Assembly: GCF_022096995.1 (NCBI RefSeq) | Contig: NZ_JACXGQ010000014.1 | Span: forward strand, 1 to 43,525 | Reading direction: 5' to 3' | DNA from: Yoonia sp. I 8.24 | GTDB lineage: Bacteria; Pseudomonadota; Alphaproteobacteria; Rhodobacterales; Rhodobacteraceae | DNA: 43,525 bases | Shown here: one piece after another, positions 31,988 through 40,165 of the stretch | How positions within the stretch are numbered: the stretch's first letter is position 1 | Layout: each line of letters opens with the position of its first letter | Made by a program: the position numbers and the translations under genes | The notes under the pieces: generated by a model | Databases searched by the model: none | Told to the model about the DNA's origin: nothing | Seen by the model: the letters and a program-made list of their open reading frames with translations, nothing else

Positions 31988-32623
31988 ATGGCAGGTTGCT
32001 GCGGACATGACGCCAAGTTTGATGGCGTATCAGACGATTATAAGCGACGGCTCTGGCTCGTCATTGCACTAAACGCGACGATGTTTGCGGTTGAAATGAC
32101 TGCGGGGCACTTGGCGAAGTCGCAGGCGTTGCAAGCCGATGCTCTCGATTTCGCGGGTGATGCAATGACTTATGGCATCTCACTCGCAGTTATCGGGGCG
32201 TCACTTCGCGCCCGCACCAATGCCGCGCTGTTCAAAGGTTTCAGCCTCTTGCTGATGGGGCTGTGGGTCTTCGGATCGACTGTCTACCGCGTCTTCTATG
32301 TCGGAGTTCCAACAGCCGAGATCATGGGCGCTGTTGGTTTTCTTGCGTTGCTCACCAATCTTGCCAGTGTGTTCTTGTTGGTGCGCTACAAGGACGGAGA
32401 CGCCAACGTGCGTTCAGTTTGGCTATGCTCGCGCAATGACGCCATCGGCAACGTTGTCGTCATGTTTGCGGCGTTGGGCGTCTGGGGTACTGCAACCGGC
32501 TGGCCTGATTTAATCGTCGCAACAATCATGGCTGGTCTGTTCCTGTCGTCCGCTTTCCAAATCGTGCGGCAAGCCCTCGCGGAGCGGCGGGAAATGATCG
32601 ATCACGAACATGCTGAGGCATGA
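31988..32623 (+). CDS. CDF-type cation efflux protein
   Basis: A 211-aa inner-membrane protein with six hydrophobic segments and the metal-site aspartates of the family (ALQADALDFAGDAM in helix 2; SRNDAIGNVVV in helix 5). An N-terminal CCGHD may bind metal. The usual cytoplasmic C-terminal domain is missing, as in short CDF members. The start at 31988 is preferred for its AGAGG; an ATG at 31970 lacks one. Stop overlaps the next gene's start. Confidence 0.85.
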   Translation: MAGCCGHDAKFDGVSDDYKRRLWLVIALNATMFAVEMTAGHLAKSQALQADALDFAGDAMTYGISLAVIGASLRARTNAALFKGFSLLLMGLWVFGSTVYRVFYVGVPTAEIMGAVGFLALLTNLASVFLLVRYKDGDANVRSVWLCSRNDAIGNVVVMFAALGVWGTATGWPDLIVATIMAGLFLSSAFQIVRQALAERREMIDHEHAEA

Positions 32624-33171
32624 TGCATAATCTGCTGATTTTTCTGGGTCTAGGGGTTGCCATAATGACCCTAGCAGCGATCCTCTGGTCAATTGCCTTT
32701 CCTGCCCGGCGGATATGGCCACCCAAGCGCTATACGGCACTTACTCCGTTTCTTGTCTGGGTGCCGACATTCACGCTGTTTGGGGTTCTCTTTCTGCTTG
32801 GGGTTTGGGGCTGGGGTGATTTGTCCATTCCAAGTTGGGTGCGGTTTGGCGTAGGCCTGCCTCTCATCCTGCTAGGCAACATTGTGGTATGGATGGAAGT
32901 CTCACACTTTGGGGTGCCGCAGACAGGTGGAGCCAAAGGCACCTTGCGCACAGAAGGTATGTACCGCTTTTCTCGGAACCCGCAATATTTGGCCGATATT
33001 GCCATCGTCAGCGGTTGGATGATCTTGTCAGCAGCACCTTCGGCGATGATCGTTGGCTTTCCGGCAATCGTAGTGCTCATTGCCGCCCCGTTTTCCGAGG
33101 AGCCTTGGCTGAAAGATCAATACGGCTTAGCGTATGAGAGCTATGCCCACAATGTGAGACGTTTCTTCTAA
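32620..33171 (+). CDS. Isoprenylcysteine methyltransferase-like membrane protein
   Basis: A 183-aa integral membrane protein with four to five helices and the ICMT/PEMT signature SRNPQYLAD, then EEPWLKDQYGLAYESY. Such bacterial proteins often sit beside metal-efflux genes; the methyl acceptor is unknown. Coupled to the CDF gene by an ATGA overlap, so both act under the same MerR-type promoter. Confidence 0.82.
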   Translation: MMHNLLIFLGLGVAIMTLAAILWSIAFPARRIWPPKRYTALTPFLVWVPTFTLFGVLFLLGVWGWGDLSIPSWVRFGVGLPLILLGNIVVWMEVSHFGVPQTGGAKGTLRTEGMYRFSRNPQYLADIAIVSGWMILSAAPSAMIVGFPAIVVLIAAPFSEEPWLKDQYGLAYESYAHNVRRFF

Positions 33172-33231
33172 GACATCACTAAGGTCAGTATCGGTAAATG
33201 GCCTTTTTTCACTCGTTTCTCCACGCATGGT

Positions 33232-33780
33232 CTATCTTCTACGGAGTGCCAGCTCACGATATAGGGCGGGCGGCGACACACCGATCTGGTCAGCGACCCT
33301 GATCCATTCGCCTTTGGCTGGCGTTCCATGAATGTCTAGCCAGGCGTCCAGCCTATCTGAGACGCGTCGCAGGCGCATAATTTCGATGCGTGATCTTTGT
33401 GCCTGAAGCTCTCGGGCGTGGGTTTCGATGAGGCTCAAGGTTGCCGCTGGTCGATCCTTTAGCGCAGACAGAAAATCTTCACGCCGAATGACTGCAACTT
33501 GTGAGGGCGTCCGAGCAACTGCGTCGCAATGATAGGTGTCGGCGAATAGCGACGCCTCGGCCAGTGCAGAGCCTGCCTTGGCGCAATGCAAGGTCAGCGA
33601 TGTCCCGTCTGTCAATGGTCGTTCGAGCGCAACCTCACCGGAGCGGACAAAGTACATCGACTTGATGCGATCTTCCCGCCGGAACAAAACCTCCCCCGGC
33701 TCAAGGGTGCGTAATTGCACTTCGTCGAATATATGCTGCCAACCAGACATGATAGAGATCATACGATCTTTCAGGTGCAT
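33232..33780 (-). CDS. Crp/Fnr family regulator (short)
   Basis: A 182-aa protein with a cyclic-nucleotide-binding-like fold (residues about 20-110, LEPGEVLFRREDRIKSMYFV) and a C-terminal helix-turn-helix that ends right after the recognition helix (VADQIGVSPPALYRELALRRR). That is about 40 residues shorter than usual. There is no N-terminal iron-sulfur cysteine cluster, so it is not Fnr-like. Divergent from the copper gene cluster by 37 bases, so it may control it. Confidence 0.8.
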   Translation of the reverse strand: MHLKDRMISIMSGWQHIFDEVQLRTLEPGEVLFRREDRIKSMYFVRSGEVALERPLTDGTSLTLHCAKAGSALAEASLFADTYHCDAVARTPSQVAVIRREDFLSALKDRPAATLSLIETHARELQAQRSRIEIMRLRRVSDRLDAWLDIHGTPAKGEWIRVADQIGVSPPALYRELALRRR

Positions 33781-33817
33781 CCGCTAGGGTGCGATGAAAC
33801 TCAGGCGAGGGATAACA

Positions 33818-34405
33818 ATGAGATTGAAAGTGATACTGGCCGCGATGGTCGTTGTGGGTGGTGCAGCCCTTACCGTGGCACAAACGCTGCACACCGATCA
33901 TGACGCAGGGATGGATCATGCCGCACATGGTCAGGTTGGCAATGCCGGTGGGAGAGTTCTGACTGAACCTGGACAGGGCGCTTTTGCGGCGCTTTCAGAA
34001 GTGGTGCGGGTGCTGGAATCCGATCCCGATACAGACTGGTCTCGGGTCGATCTGGCGGGCTTGCGGGCGCATCTGGTCGATATGGACCGGCTGATAACGG
34101 ATTCAGTAGTGACGGAAACGGACCTGCCGAACGGGTTGTTGATGATGGCGACGGGCGATGCGGAGTCGATTGCCACTCTGCGCCGTATGGTTCCGGCCCA
34201 TGCAGCGCAGCTCGCAAGGGATGATCGCTGGACTGTGGACCCGTCCGAAGTCGAAAACGGCGTCGAACTGCGCGTCACAAGCGACGATCCCGCCGTGGTC
34301 GCCCGGATCACGGGATTGGGCTTCTTCGGGTTGATGGCAAGCCAGGACCATCACCGCGAACATCATCTGATGATGGCCCTCGGGGAAGACGCGCACGCGC
34401 ATTGA
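33818..34405 (+). CDS. Exported His-rich hypothetical protein of copper cluster
   Basis: A 195-aa protein with a signal peptide (MRLKVILAAMVVVGGAALTV) and His-rich ends (HTDHDAGMDHAAHG; DHHREHHLMMALGEDAHAH), probably periplasmic and metal-binding. The start at 33818 is chosen for GAGG upstream. Not a named family to me. First gene of the copper cluster. Confidence 0.65.
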   Translation: MRLKVILAAMVVVGGAALTVAQTLHTDHDAGMDHAAHGQVGNAGGRVLTEPGQGAFAALSEVVRVLESDPDTDWSRVDLAGLRAHLVDMDRLITDSVVTETDLPNGLLMMATGDAESIATLRRMVPAHAAQLARDDRWTVDPSEVENGVELRVTSDDPAVVARITGLGFFGLMASQDHHREHHLMMALGEDAHAH

Positions 34406-34445
34406 TGCCCGCGACAGGACGCATGGTGGCTTGCGGCTTGCAAAT

Positions 34446-34470
34446 ACCCACATACCCCATGTAGGTATAT
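34446..34470. promoter_or_regulatory. CsoR-like operator
   Basis: ATACC and GGTAT arms around a seven-base centre within 34452-34468, preceded by another ATACCC. It resembles the more perfect site at 38846-38866 next to csoR. It lies just before the gene at 34474, so it likely controls the copper genes. Confidence 0.45.
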
Positions 34471-34473
34471 CGT

Positions 34474-34788
34474 ATGTGTTTGATCCGATTTCTTCTTGTC
34501 ATCACGGTCGCGCTGTCCACTTCGCTTTCTGGGGCGATGGACGCGAGCCATACGGCTACTGTGAAGCATGACCAAGCAGCCATGGAGGAATTGGTGGACG
34601 ATCAGCCGATCTGCTGCTTGGAAACCACCGAACACACTCAAACCTGTCATGCTCTTCTCGCGCTACTTCCTGGCACGGGCCTGTTTGAAGCCGCCCCTGC
34701 GAGCAGCGAGGATGTGATCATAGGCCCAGGCCTGCTTATGACGGGCATCAAGCCCTCCGGTCCGCTCGATCCCCCCCGTCTGGTGTGA
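34474..34788 (+). CDS. Small exported Cys-containing protein
   Basis: A 104-aa protein with a probable signal peptide (IRFLLVITVALSTSLSG) and a cluster CCLETTEHTQTCH that could bind copper. No clear ribosome-binding site is seen; the operator reaches almost to the ATG, so it may be leaderless. Not a recognised family. Confidence 0.5.
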   Translation: MCLIRFLLVITVALSTSLSGAMDASHTATVKHDQAAMEELVDDQPICCLETTEHTQTCHALLALLPGTGLFEAAPASSEDVIIGPGLLMTGIKPSGPLDPPRLV

Positions 34789-34879
34789 TGCGACCCGCGT
34801 CCCTCTGGACGTGGTATATTCATTGCAATCACACCATAGCGGGCTTTGCCCGTGCGTATTCCTGTCGAGAGGAAAAGAC

Positions 34880-35374
34880 ATGAAACCTATCAAAACATTA
34901 CTCGCCTTCGCCCCTGCCGCAGCGCTTTCGCTTGGCATTGCTTCCTTTGGCGCAGTGGGCATGGCCCATGCGGATGACCATTCCGCCATGACCGATCATG
35001 GCACCATGCACGTGACCAAAAGCCCGACCTGCGGTTGTTGCGGTGCGTGGGTCGCACTCGCCCGCCAGGAACGCTATGACATCGAGATTACAGACACCGG
35101 CGATGTGACCAGCGTAAAGCTTGACAACAATGTGCCTGGCACGATGTGGGCCTGCCATACAGCAACAATCGACGGCTATGTGGTCGAAGGTCATGTGCCG
35201 TTCGCTGCCCTCGCCAAACTGCTCGAAGAACGCCCTGAGATTGATGGGATTGCGGTCCCCGGAATGCCCAGTGGCTCCCCAGGAATGGGGAATGATCCGA
35301 CCGCGCGGTATGACGTAATGGCCTTCGGCGGCGAGGCCGGTGAGGGCGAGGTCTTCTATCAGGCCGGTCTGTGA
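34880..35374 (+). CDS. DUF411 periplasmic metal-binding protein
   Basis: A 164-aa protein with a signal peptide (residues 1-28) and the DUF411 core: TKSPTCGCCGAWV, CHTATIDGYVVEGHVP and GIAVPGMPSGSPGM. The family is tied to copper resistance. GAGAGGAAA precedes the ATG. Its stop overlaps the GTG start of the cytochrome gene. Confidence 0.9.
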   Translation: MKPIKTLLAFAPAAALSLGIASFGAVGMAHADDHSAMTDHGTMHVTKSPTCGCCGAWVALARQERYDIEITDTGDVTSVKLDNNVPGTMWACHTATIDGYVVEGHVPFAALAKLLEERPEIDGIAVPGMPSGSPGMGNDPTARYDVMAFGGEAGEGEVFYQAGL

Positions 35375-35835
35375 ACAGGATCGCGGCACTCGGCCTCGGG
35401 GCAGTGGTTCTGGCTGGAGCCGCTGCCCTCAACTTCGGGTGGGGGACCTCCGCACCGGCCCAAACCGTGCTGACACCTTCGGACCCAGACGTGGTGGCGC
35501 TTGGACAATCAATCTACTCTGAGAACTGCGCGTCTTGCCACGGTGCGAACCTCGAAGGTCAGTCAAACTGGCGGTCGCCCGGACCAGACGGGAGGCTACC
35601 CGCACCGCCGCACGACGCGACCGGTCATACGTGGCACCATGATGGCGACACGCTTTTCCGTCTGACCAAATACGGGACTGGCGCTCTGATCGGCGATCCC
35701 GACTACGCAAGCAACATGCCCATCTATGAGGGCGTTCTGACGGATGACGAGATCATTGCCGTCCTCAGCTACATAAAATCGAAATGGCCGCAGGACGTCC
35801 GCGAGCGTCACGACCAAATGGAGAACAGACGATGA
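35371..35835 (+). CDS. Cytochrome c family protein
   Basis: A 154-aa exported protein with one haem site, CASCH (about residue 53), and a likely axial Met in NMPIYEGVL. The GTG start at 35371 overlaps the DUF411 stop; a hydrophobic signal follows. It could take electrons from the multicopper oxidase reactions encoded downstream, or act in copper oxidation; this is inferred. Confidence 0.85.
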   Translation: MNRIAALGLGAVVLAGAAALNFGWGTSAPAQTVLTPSDPDVVALGQSIYSENCASCHGANLEGQSNWRSPGPDGRLPAPPHDATGHTWHHDGDTLFRLTKYGTGALIGDPDYASNMPIYEGVLTDDEIIAVLSYIKSKWPQDVRERHDQMENRR

Positions 35836-36176
35836 AGCAGATAATTCTAGCCTTAGCGGCCACATTGGTGACGGCGACAGCCGCGCTCGCACACTCGAAA
35901 GCTGAAGATACGACCCCGGCTGCCGGCGCGACCGTTGAAACCGTCGAGGTTATCGAACTGCGCTTCGATGATCCGATGCGTGTCACGGCAATCGCTCTGG
36001 TCGGTCCTGACGGGGAACTGGCCATCACCCGCGAAACCGGCCTCGATCCAGTGACGGAGTTTCGAGCCATGCCGAACGAAAATATGCCTGCCGGGGCCTA
36101 CACTGTAGATTGGCGCGGCTTGTCCTCTGACGGCCACCCGATGCAGGGCAGCTTCGACTTCACAGTGGTGGACTGA
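35832..36176 (+). CDS. copC: CopC-like periplasmic copper-binding protein
   Basis: A 114-aa protein with a signal peptide (ending ALAHS) whose mature form begins with His, as in CopC copper sites. The CopC beta-fold motifs are ELRFDDPM and a C-terminal DWRGLSSDGHPMQGSFDF with another His. Coupled to the cytochrome by ATGA. Confidence 0.9.
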   Translation: MKQIILALAATLVTATAALAHSKAEDTTPAAGATVETVEVIELRFDDPMRVTAIALVGPDGELAITRETGLDPVTEFRAMPNENMPAGAYTVDWRGLSSDGHPMQGSFDFTVVD

Positions 36177-36179
36177 CCG

Positions 36180-37058
36180 ATGGACGGGCTGGCCCCCATA
36201 GACGGTTGGGCGCTTCTGGCGATCTTCGCGAAAGCCGCCGGATATGCGGCGGCGCTGGTCGCGATGGGCGGGCCGCTTTTCGTCGCGACCTTCCGGTCCG
36301 CGCCGGGTGACGTGCTGCGCCTAGCCCGGCAACTCGCCGTCAGCGCGGCGCTTCTCGGTCTTGTCGTGCTGGCGCTCCGGTTTGGAATCCGGTCGGCCCG
36401 TATTTCTGGGATGGGTCTTGAAGGCGCTGTCGATCCCATGATGCTCGGTCTTGTCTGGGACAGCCCACTTGGCACGGCGGCGCTCTGGCGCGGGGCAGGT
36501 GAACTGCTGATCCTCGCAGTGTTGATCGAAGGTACAATCGGTCTGGCGATAAGCCTTCTGGGCACGCTGCTGGTGGCCGTGTCTTACACGCTGGTCGGCC
36601 ATTCTCTCGGTGATCCCCGCTGGCTTCTCGCAGCTCTTGTTGGCGCGCATCTGCTGGCCGGGGCGTTCTGGGTAGGCGCTCTTGCACCCTTGCACCGCGC
36701 GGCGGGGCTGCATGACGGCGCTGCCCTTCTGCACCGCTTCGGCATCATTGCCAGCGGAACAGTGGCGGTCCTCGTTCTCGTCGGCCTCACCTTTGCCTGG
36801 CTGATGATCGGTTCGTTCGGCGGTTTGTTCGGGACGGCCTATGGCTGGACGCTCATCGCCAAGCTCGTCGTCATCACCGGTCTTCTGGGGCTGGCCGCAA
36901 AGAACAAGCTCCGGCTCGTGCCCTCTCTTACTTCCAACGATTCTTCTGCCCCCGACAGGCTGCGTCGCTCGATCCGCATGGAAATCATAGCCGTCGCCTT
37001 GATCCTGCTGGCGACCGCCACACTGACCTCGATCACCACACCCCCGGTGAACCTATGA
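36180..37058 (+). CDS. copD: CopD family copper import protein
   Basis: A 292-aa inner-membrane protein with about eight hydrophobic segments and conserved His in the helices (SYTLVGHSL; ALVGAHLLAGAFWVG). CopD takes copper across the inner membrane with CopC. It starts three bases after the copC stop and overlaps the oxidase gene by four. Confidence 0.9.
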   Translation: MDGLAPIDGWALLAIFAKAAGYAAALVAMGGPLFVATFRSAPGDVLRLARQLAVSAALLGLVVLALRFGIRSARISGMGLEGAVDPMMLGLVWDSPLGTAALWRGAGELLILAVLIEGTIGLAISLLGTLLVAVSYTLVGHSLGDPRWLLAALVGAHLLAGAFWVGALAPLHRAAGLHDGAALLHRFGIIASGTVAVLVLVGLTFAWLMIGSFGGLFGTAYGWTLIAKLVVITGLLGLAAKNKLRLVPSLTSNDSSAPDRLRRSIRMEIIAVALILLATATLTSITTPPVNL

Positions 37059-38500
37059 CTGGAAATTCCATTATGTCCCTATCTTCACGACGCACATTTC
37101 TGACTGGCGCTGCCGCCCTTAGCGGAACGGCGCTTTTCCCCCGCTTCACACTGGCCGACACCGCCCTACCGATCCTGCGAGCCAGACTGTCTACCGCGCA
37201 GCTCGCGCCAATCGGATATCCGGCCACGCCAGTCTGGGCCTACGCGACAGAGGGCGCTGGCGTGATCCCAGGTCCGGAAATCCGCGTCATGGCCGGTGAG
37301 CGCATCCGGCGTCAGCTCGTCAATGATCTTCCTCAGCCAACAGCCACTCACTGGCACGGTATCCGCGTTGAAAATGCAATGGATGGAGCCGCGCCGCTGA
37401 CGCAACCGCCCGTTCCACCGGGTGAAAGTTTCGACTATGACTTCGCGGCCCCCGATCCCGGCACCTACTGGTATCACTCCCACGACAGAGGTTTTGAACA
37501 GGTGGCACGAGGGCTGGCCGGTCCTTTGATCGTGGAAGATCGGGAACCGTGGCTCGGCGAGCCAGGGGCCGCAACTCGCGAACTGACACTGGTTCTAGAT
37601 GACTGGCTGCTTGATGCGGACGCCGCGATTGTCGAAGACCGGTGGGACGACCTGCACGCCGCCGCCCATGGCGGAAGAATGGGCAATACGGTCACCGTGA
37701 ACGGCGCGGCCTATCCCGATCTGGACATGCGACCGGGCGAGCGCGTGCGGTTGCGTCTCATCAACACGGCCACGGCACGCATCATGCCCTTAGCCTTGCC
37801 GGGTCTCTTGCCGCGCCTTATCGCTCTGGACGGGCATCCTGTTCCACCGCGCGAGGTTGACACGATGCTGCTGGGACCGGCGCAGCGCGCGGATGTGGTG
37901 ATTGACATGCCTCTGGACCCAGAAGTCCGGACAGTCTTGCTTCTCGATCCCGGCAATGGGGAATGGGTTGATGTCGCGGCCTTCGTTGCGGCAGGTGAAC
38001 CTCTTGCACCTATTGAAGTTGAGCTGCGGCCACTCCCAGCTTGGGGAACACTTCCGGCCCCAAACCTCGCCGATCCGCAGCATGAGGTTCTGCTGATGGA
38101 AGGCGGAGCAATGCGTGGGATGCTCGACATCCGATACCAGGGCGAGGTCATGGACTTCCGCGAGCTGGCGTCAAACGGTATGGTCTGGGCCTTCAACGGG
38201 GTGGCGCATGGGATGAATGAGCCGATGTTTCGCGCGGCCCTTGGTCGAACAGTGCATCTGGAAATGACCAATCGCTCCATGTTCCCGCACGCGATCCACC
38301 TGCACGGCCATCACTTCGAAATTCTGGCGCGTAGTGGTGCCCTGAACACGCCAGGCGATGTGCGCGATACGGTTATGATCGGCGCTGACGAAACTCTAGA
38401 AATCGCCTTTGTTGCCGACAATCCGGGGCGGTGGATGTTGCACTGTCACATGCTCTCGCATCAGGCGGCGGGTATGATGGGCTGGTTCGAGGTCGCGTGA
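37055..38500 (+). CDS. Multicopper oxidase
   Basis: A 481-aa periplasmic enzyme (CueO/CopA type) that oxidises Cu(I). A Tat signal (SSRRTFLTGAAALSG) is at residues 9-24. The four copper-binding stretches are present: HWHG (about 103), YWYHSHD (about 143), HAIHLHGHHF (about 410) and HCHMLSHQAAGM (about 461, with the type 1 Cys, His and Met). Last gene of the coupled copper operon. Confidence 0.94.
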   Translation: MTGNSIMSLSSRRTFLTGAAALSGTALFPRFTLADTALPILRARLSTAQLAPIGYPATPVWAYATEGAGVIPGPEIRVMAGERIRRQLVNDLPQPTATHWHGIRVENAMDGAAPLTQPPVPPGESFDYDFAAPDPGTYWYHSHDRGFEQVARGLAGPLIVEDREPWLGEPGAATRELTLVLDDWLLDADAAIVEDRWDDLHAAAHGGRMGNTVTVNGAAYPDLDMRPGERVRLRLINTATARIMPLALPGLLPRLIALDGHPVPPREVDTMLLGPAQRADVVIDMPLDPEVRTVLLLDPGNGEWVDVAAFVAAGEPLAPIEVELRPLPAWGTLPAPNLADPQHEVLLMEGGAMRGMLDIRYQGEVMDFRELASNGMVWAFNGVAHGMNEPMFRAALGRTVHLEMTNRSMFPHAIHLHGHHFEILARSGALNTPGDVRDTVMIGADETLEIAFVADNPGRWMLHCHMLSHQAAGMMGWFEVA

Positions 38501-38526
38501 CAGGACGATAAGAGCAAATGCCAGCG

Positions 38527-38799
38527 CTATCGCGACGCTTTCTGCAATAGCCCGATCAGCTCATCGAACTTGGCGCGCTGCTCCTCCGGGTCACCACTCG
38601 CGATTGCGGATTCAACGCAGTGTTCGGCATGGTTTTCCAACACTAGTTTTTCGACGCCAAGTACGGCCGACCTGATCGCGGCCGTCTGCGCGAGAATGTC
38701 CATACAGTAGCGGTCACTCTCGACCATCTTGGCGACACCCCGCACCTGTCCTTCGAGCCGCGACAGGCGGTCCAGCGTTTTTTCTTTGTTAGCCTTCAT
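38527..38799 (-). CDS. csoR: CsoR/FrmR family copper-sensing repressor
   Basis: A 90-aa helical repressor (RLSRLEGQVRGVAKMVESDRYC) with the Cys-His-Cys set of CsoR: Cys in RYCMDIL, and His and Cys in ENHAEHCV. The start at 38799 gives the usual length. It faces the copper operon tail to tail. The site upstream at 38846-38866 suggests it represses itself. Confidence 0.9.
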   Translation of the reverse strand: MKANKEKTLDRLSRLEGQVRGVAKMVESDRYCMDILAQTAAIRSAVLGVEKLVLENHAEHCVESAIASGDPEEQRAKFDELIGLLQKASR

Positions 38800-38845
38800 G
38801 CGGCTGCGCTCCCTTTTTGCGGAACCATTACCTAGCAAGTTGCTT

Positions 38846-38866
38846 ATATACCCTATAGGGGTATAT
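38846..38866. promoter_or_regulatory. CsoR-like operator upstream of csoR
   Basis: A perfect inverted repeat with ATATACCC (38846-38853) and GGGTATAT (38859-38866) arms and a five-base centre, the G/C-tract palindrome bound by CsoR-type repressors. It lies between csoR and the glutaredoxin-fusion gene and may control both. Confidence 0.7.
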
Positions 38867-39006
38867 GGGGAGACAGACAATGGTACGTCGCGACGAGACT
38901 ATAACGGTTTCCCCGTGCGCGCACCACGATAGCAAAGCCAAAACTGTTAACGACAACACGTTACCCGCCCCCGCCGAACTCATTGCCAAGATATAGGATA
39001 CTCATC

Positions 39007-39795
39007 ATGCCGAAAGACACCCGCGTTGTTGCAGATGTAACGACTGATCCCGTTACCGACGCGACCGGAAAGACCGCCGTGCTTTACCGCATGTCCTTGC
39101 CGGACCATCTGTGTCCCTCTGGGCAGAAGGCGCGCTGGCTATTGAAGTCAAAGGGCTACGATGTCGATGACCGCGTCTTTCGCACCCGGCCCGAGATCGA
39201 TGCATTCAAGGAAGAGTACAGCGTTTCGACCACCCCACAGGTTTGGATCGAAGGCAAACGCATTGGCGGCTATAGCGATCTGCGCGAGTTGCTGACCGGC
39301 TACGACCCGAAAGCGACAACCTATTCACCCGTAATTTACCTTTTCGCTGTTGCCGCTGCGACAGCGCTTGCGCTGTCTATCGGTTTTCTTGGCACTCTCT
39401 CTTGGCAGACGCTCGGTTGGTTCATCTCGGTCTCGATGATCCTGTTGGGAATGCAGAAGCTCCGCGACATCGAAGGCTTCACCACGATGTTCCTCAACTA
39501 TGATCTGCTTGCGCAGAAATGGGTGCCGTATGCATATGTCTACCCTTGGGTGGAGACCGGGGCTGGCATTCTGATGACGGGCATGTTGCTCACCCCGCTC
39601 GCTGCCCCGGCGGCGCTCTTTATCGCCACGGTCGGCGCGATCAGCGTGTTCAAGGCGGTTTACATCGATAAACGAGAGCTGAAGTGCGCTTGCGTCGGCG
39701 GGAACTCGAACGTGCCCCTTGGCTTCGTCAGCTTGACTGAAAACCTGATGATGATGGGGATGGGGATTGCGATGCTGGCGCTGGTAATTGATTGA
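39007..39795 (+). CDS. Glutaredoxin-domain membrane protein (MauE/DoxX-like)
   Basis: A 262-aa fusion. Residues about 20-95 are a glutaredoxin fold with a single-thiol CPSG site (LPDHLCPSGQKARW; STTPQVWIEGKRIGG). About 105-262 form four to five membrane helices, like MauE/DoxX redox proteins, with CAC in KRELKCACVGG. Likely moves thiol equivalents or copper at the membrane. The ATG at 39007 is preferred to an upstream TTG. Confidence 0.8.
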   Translation: MPKDTRVVADVTTDPVTDATGKTAVLYRMSLPDHLCPSGQKARWLLKSKGYDVDDRVFRTRPEIDAFKEEYSVSTTPQVWIEGKRIGGYSDLRELLTGYDPKATTYSPVIYLFAVAAATALALSIGFLGTLSWQTLGWFISVSMILLGMQKLRDIEGFTTMFLNYDLLAQKWVPYAYVYPWVETGAGILMTGMLLTPLAAPAALFIATVGAISVFKAVYIDKRELKCACVGGNSNVPLGFVSLTENLMMMGMGIAMLALVID

Positions 39796-39858
39796 TGCTG
39801 ATTGACCGGTAAAAAGAACCGCAGTCCACAGGTTGGGACAAAAGTCTGAAGATCTATC

Positions 39859-39880
39859 GTTTGCGGCGTAGGCAAACTTT
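39859..39880 (+). terminator. Possible terminator after the glutaredoxin fusion gene
   Basis: GTTTGC and GCAAAC arms with a seven-base loop, followed by a short TTT. Weak, but well placed, 64 bases past the stop. The rest of 39796-40165 has no supported gene. Confidence 0.4.
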
Positions 39881-40073
39881 CAATCGACAACACAGTAGGT
39901 CGGTTGTGTCCCGCGTCCCGCTAGCGTGAGCTTATTGCAGCGAAAGGACGGCTAGAGTTTGGTGCTTGAAAGCGGATTTCAATGGCTGCTCTGGTGAAAC
40001 CCGCCGCACTACAAAACGTACTTCGCTGCTACCGCGAGCAAATGCTGCGTCAGCAACATGCCGAAACACCAAT

Positions 40074-40122
40074 GTCGGGAAAGTCCGCACCTTACCAGTT
40101 CGAGCACAGTGCAGCGAACGGC
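40074..40122. repeat. Fragment of the dispersed repeat, inverted (copy 4)
   Basis: A 49-base piece matching the reverse complement of the inner part of copy 1 (GTCGGGAA, CCAGTTCGAGCACAG, GCAGCGAACGG). It lies between the metal cluster and hipA, again at a module junction. Confidence 0.65.
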
Positions 40123-40165
40123 GGGTGTAGCGATAAGGCTCAACCCTTATATACTACGCTGTCCC

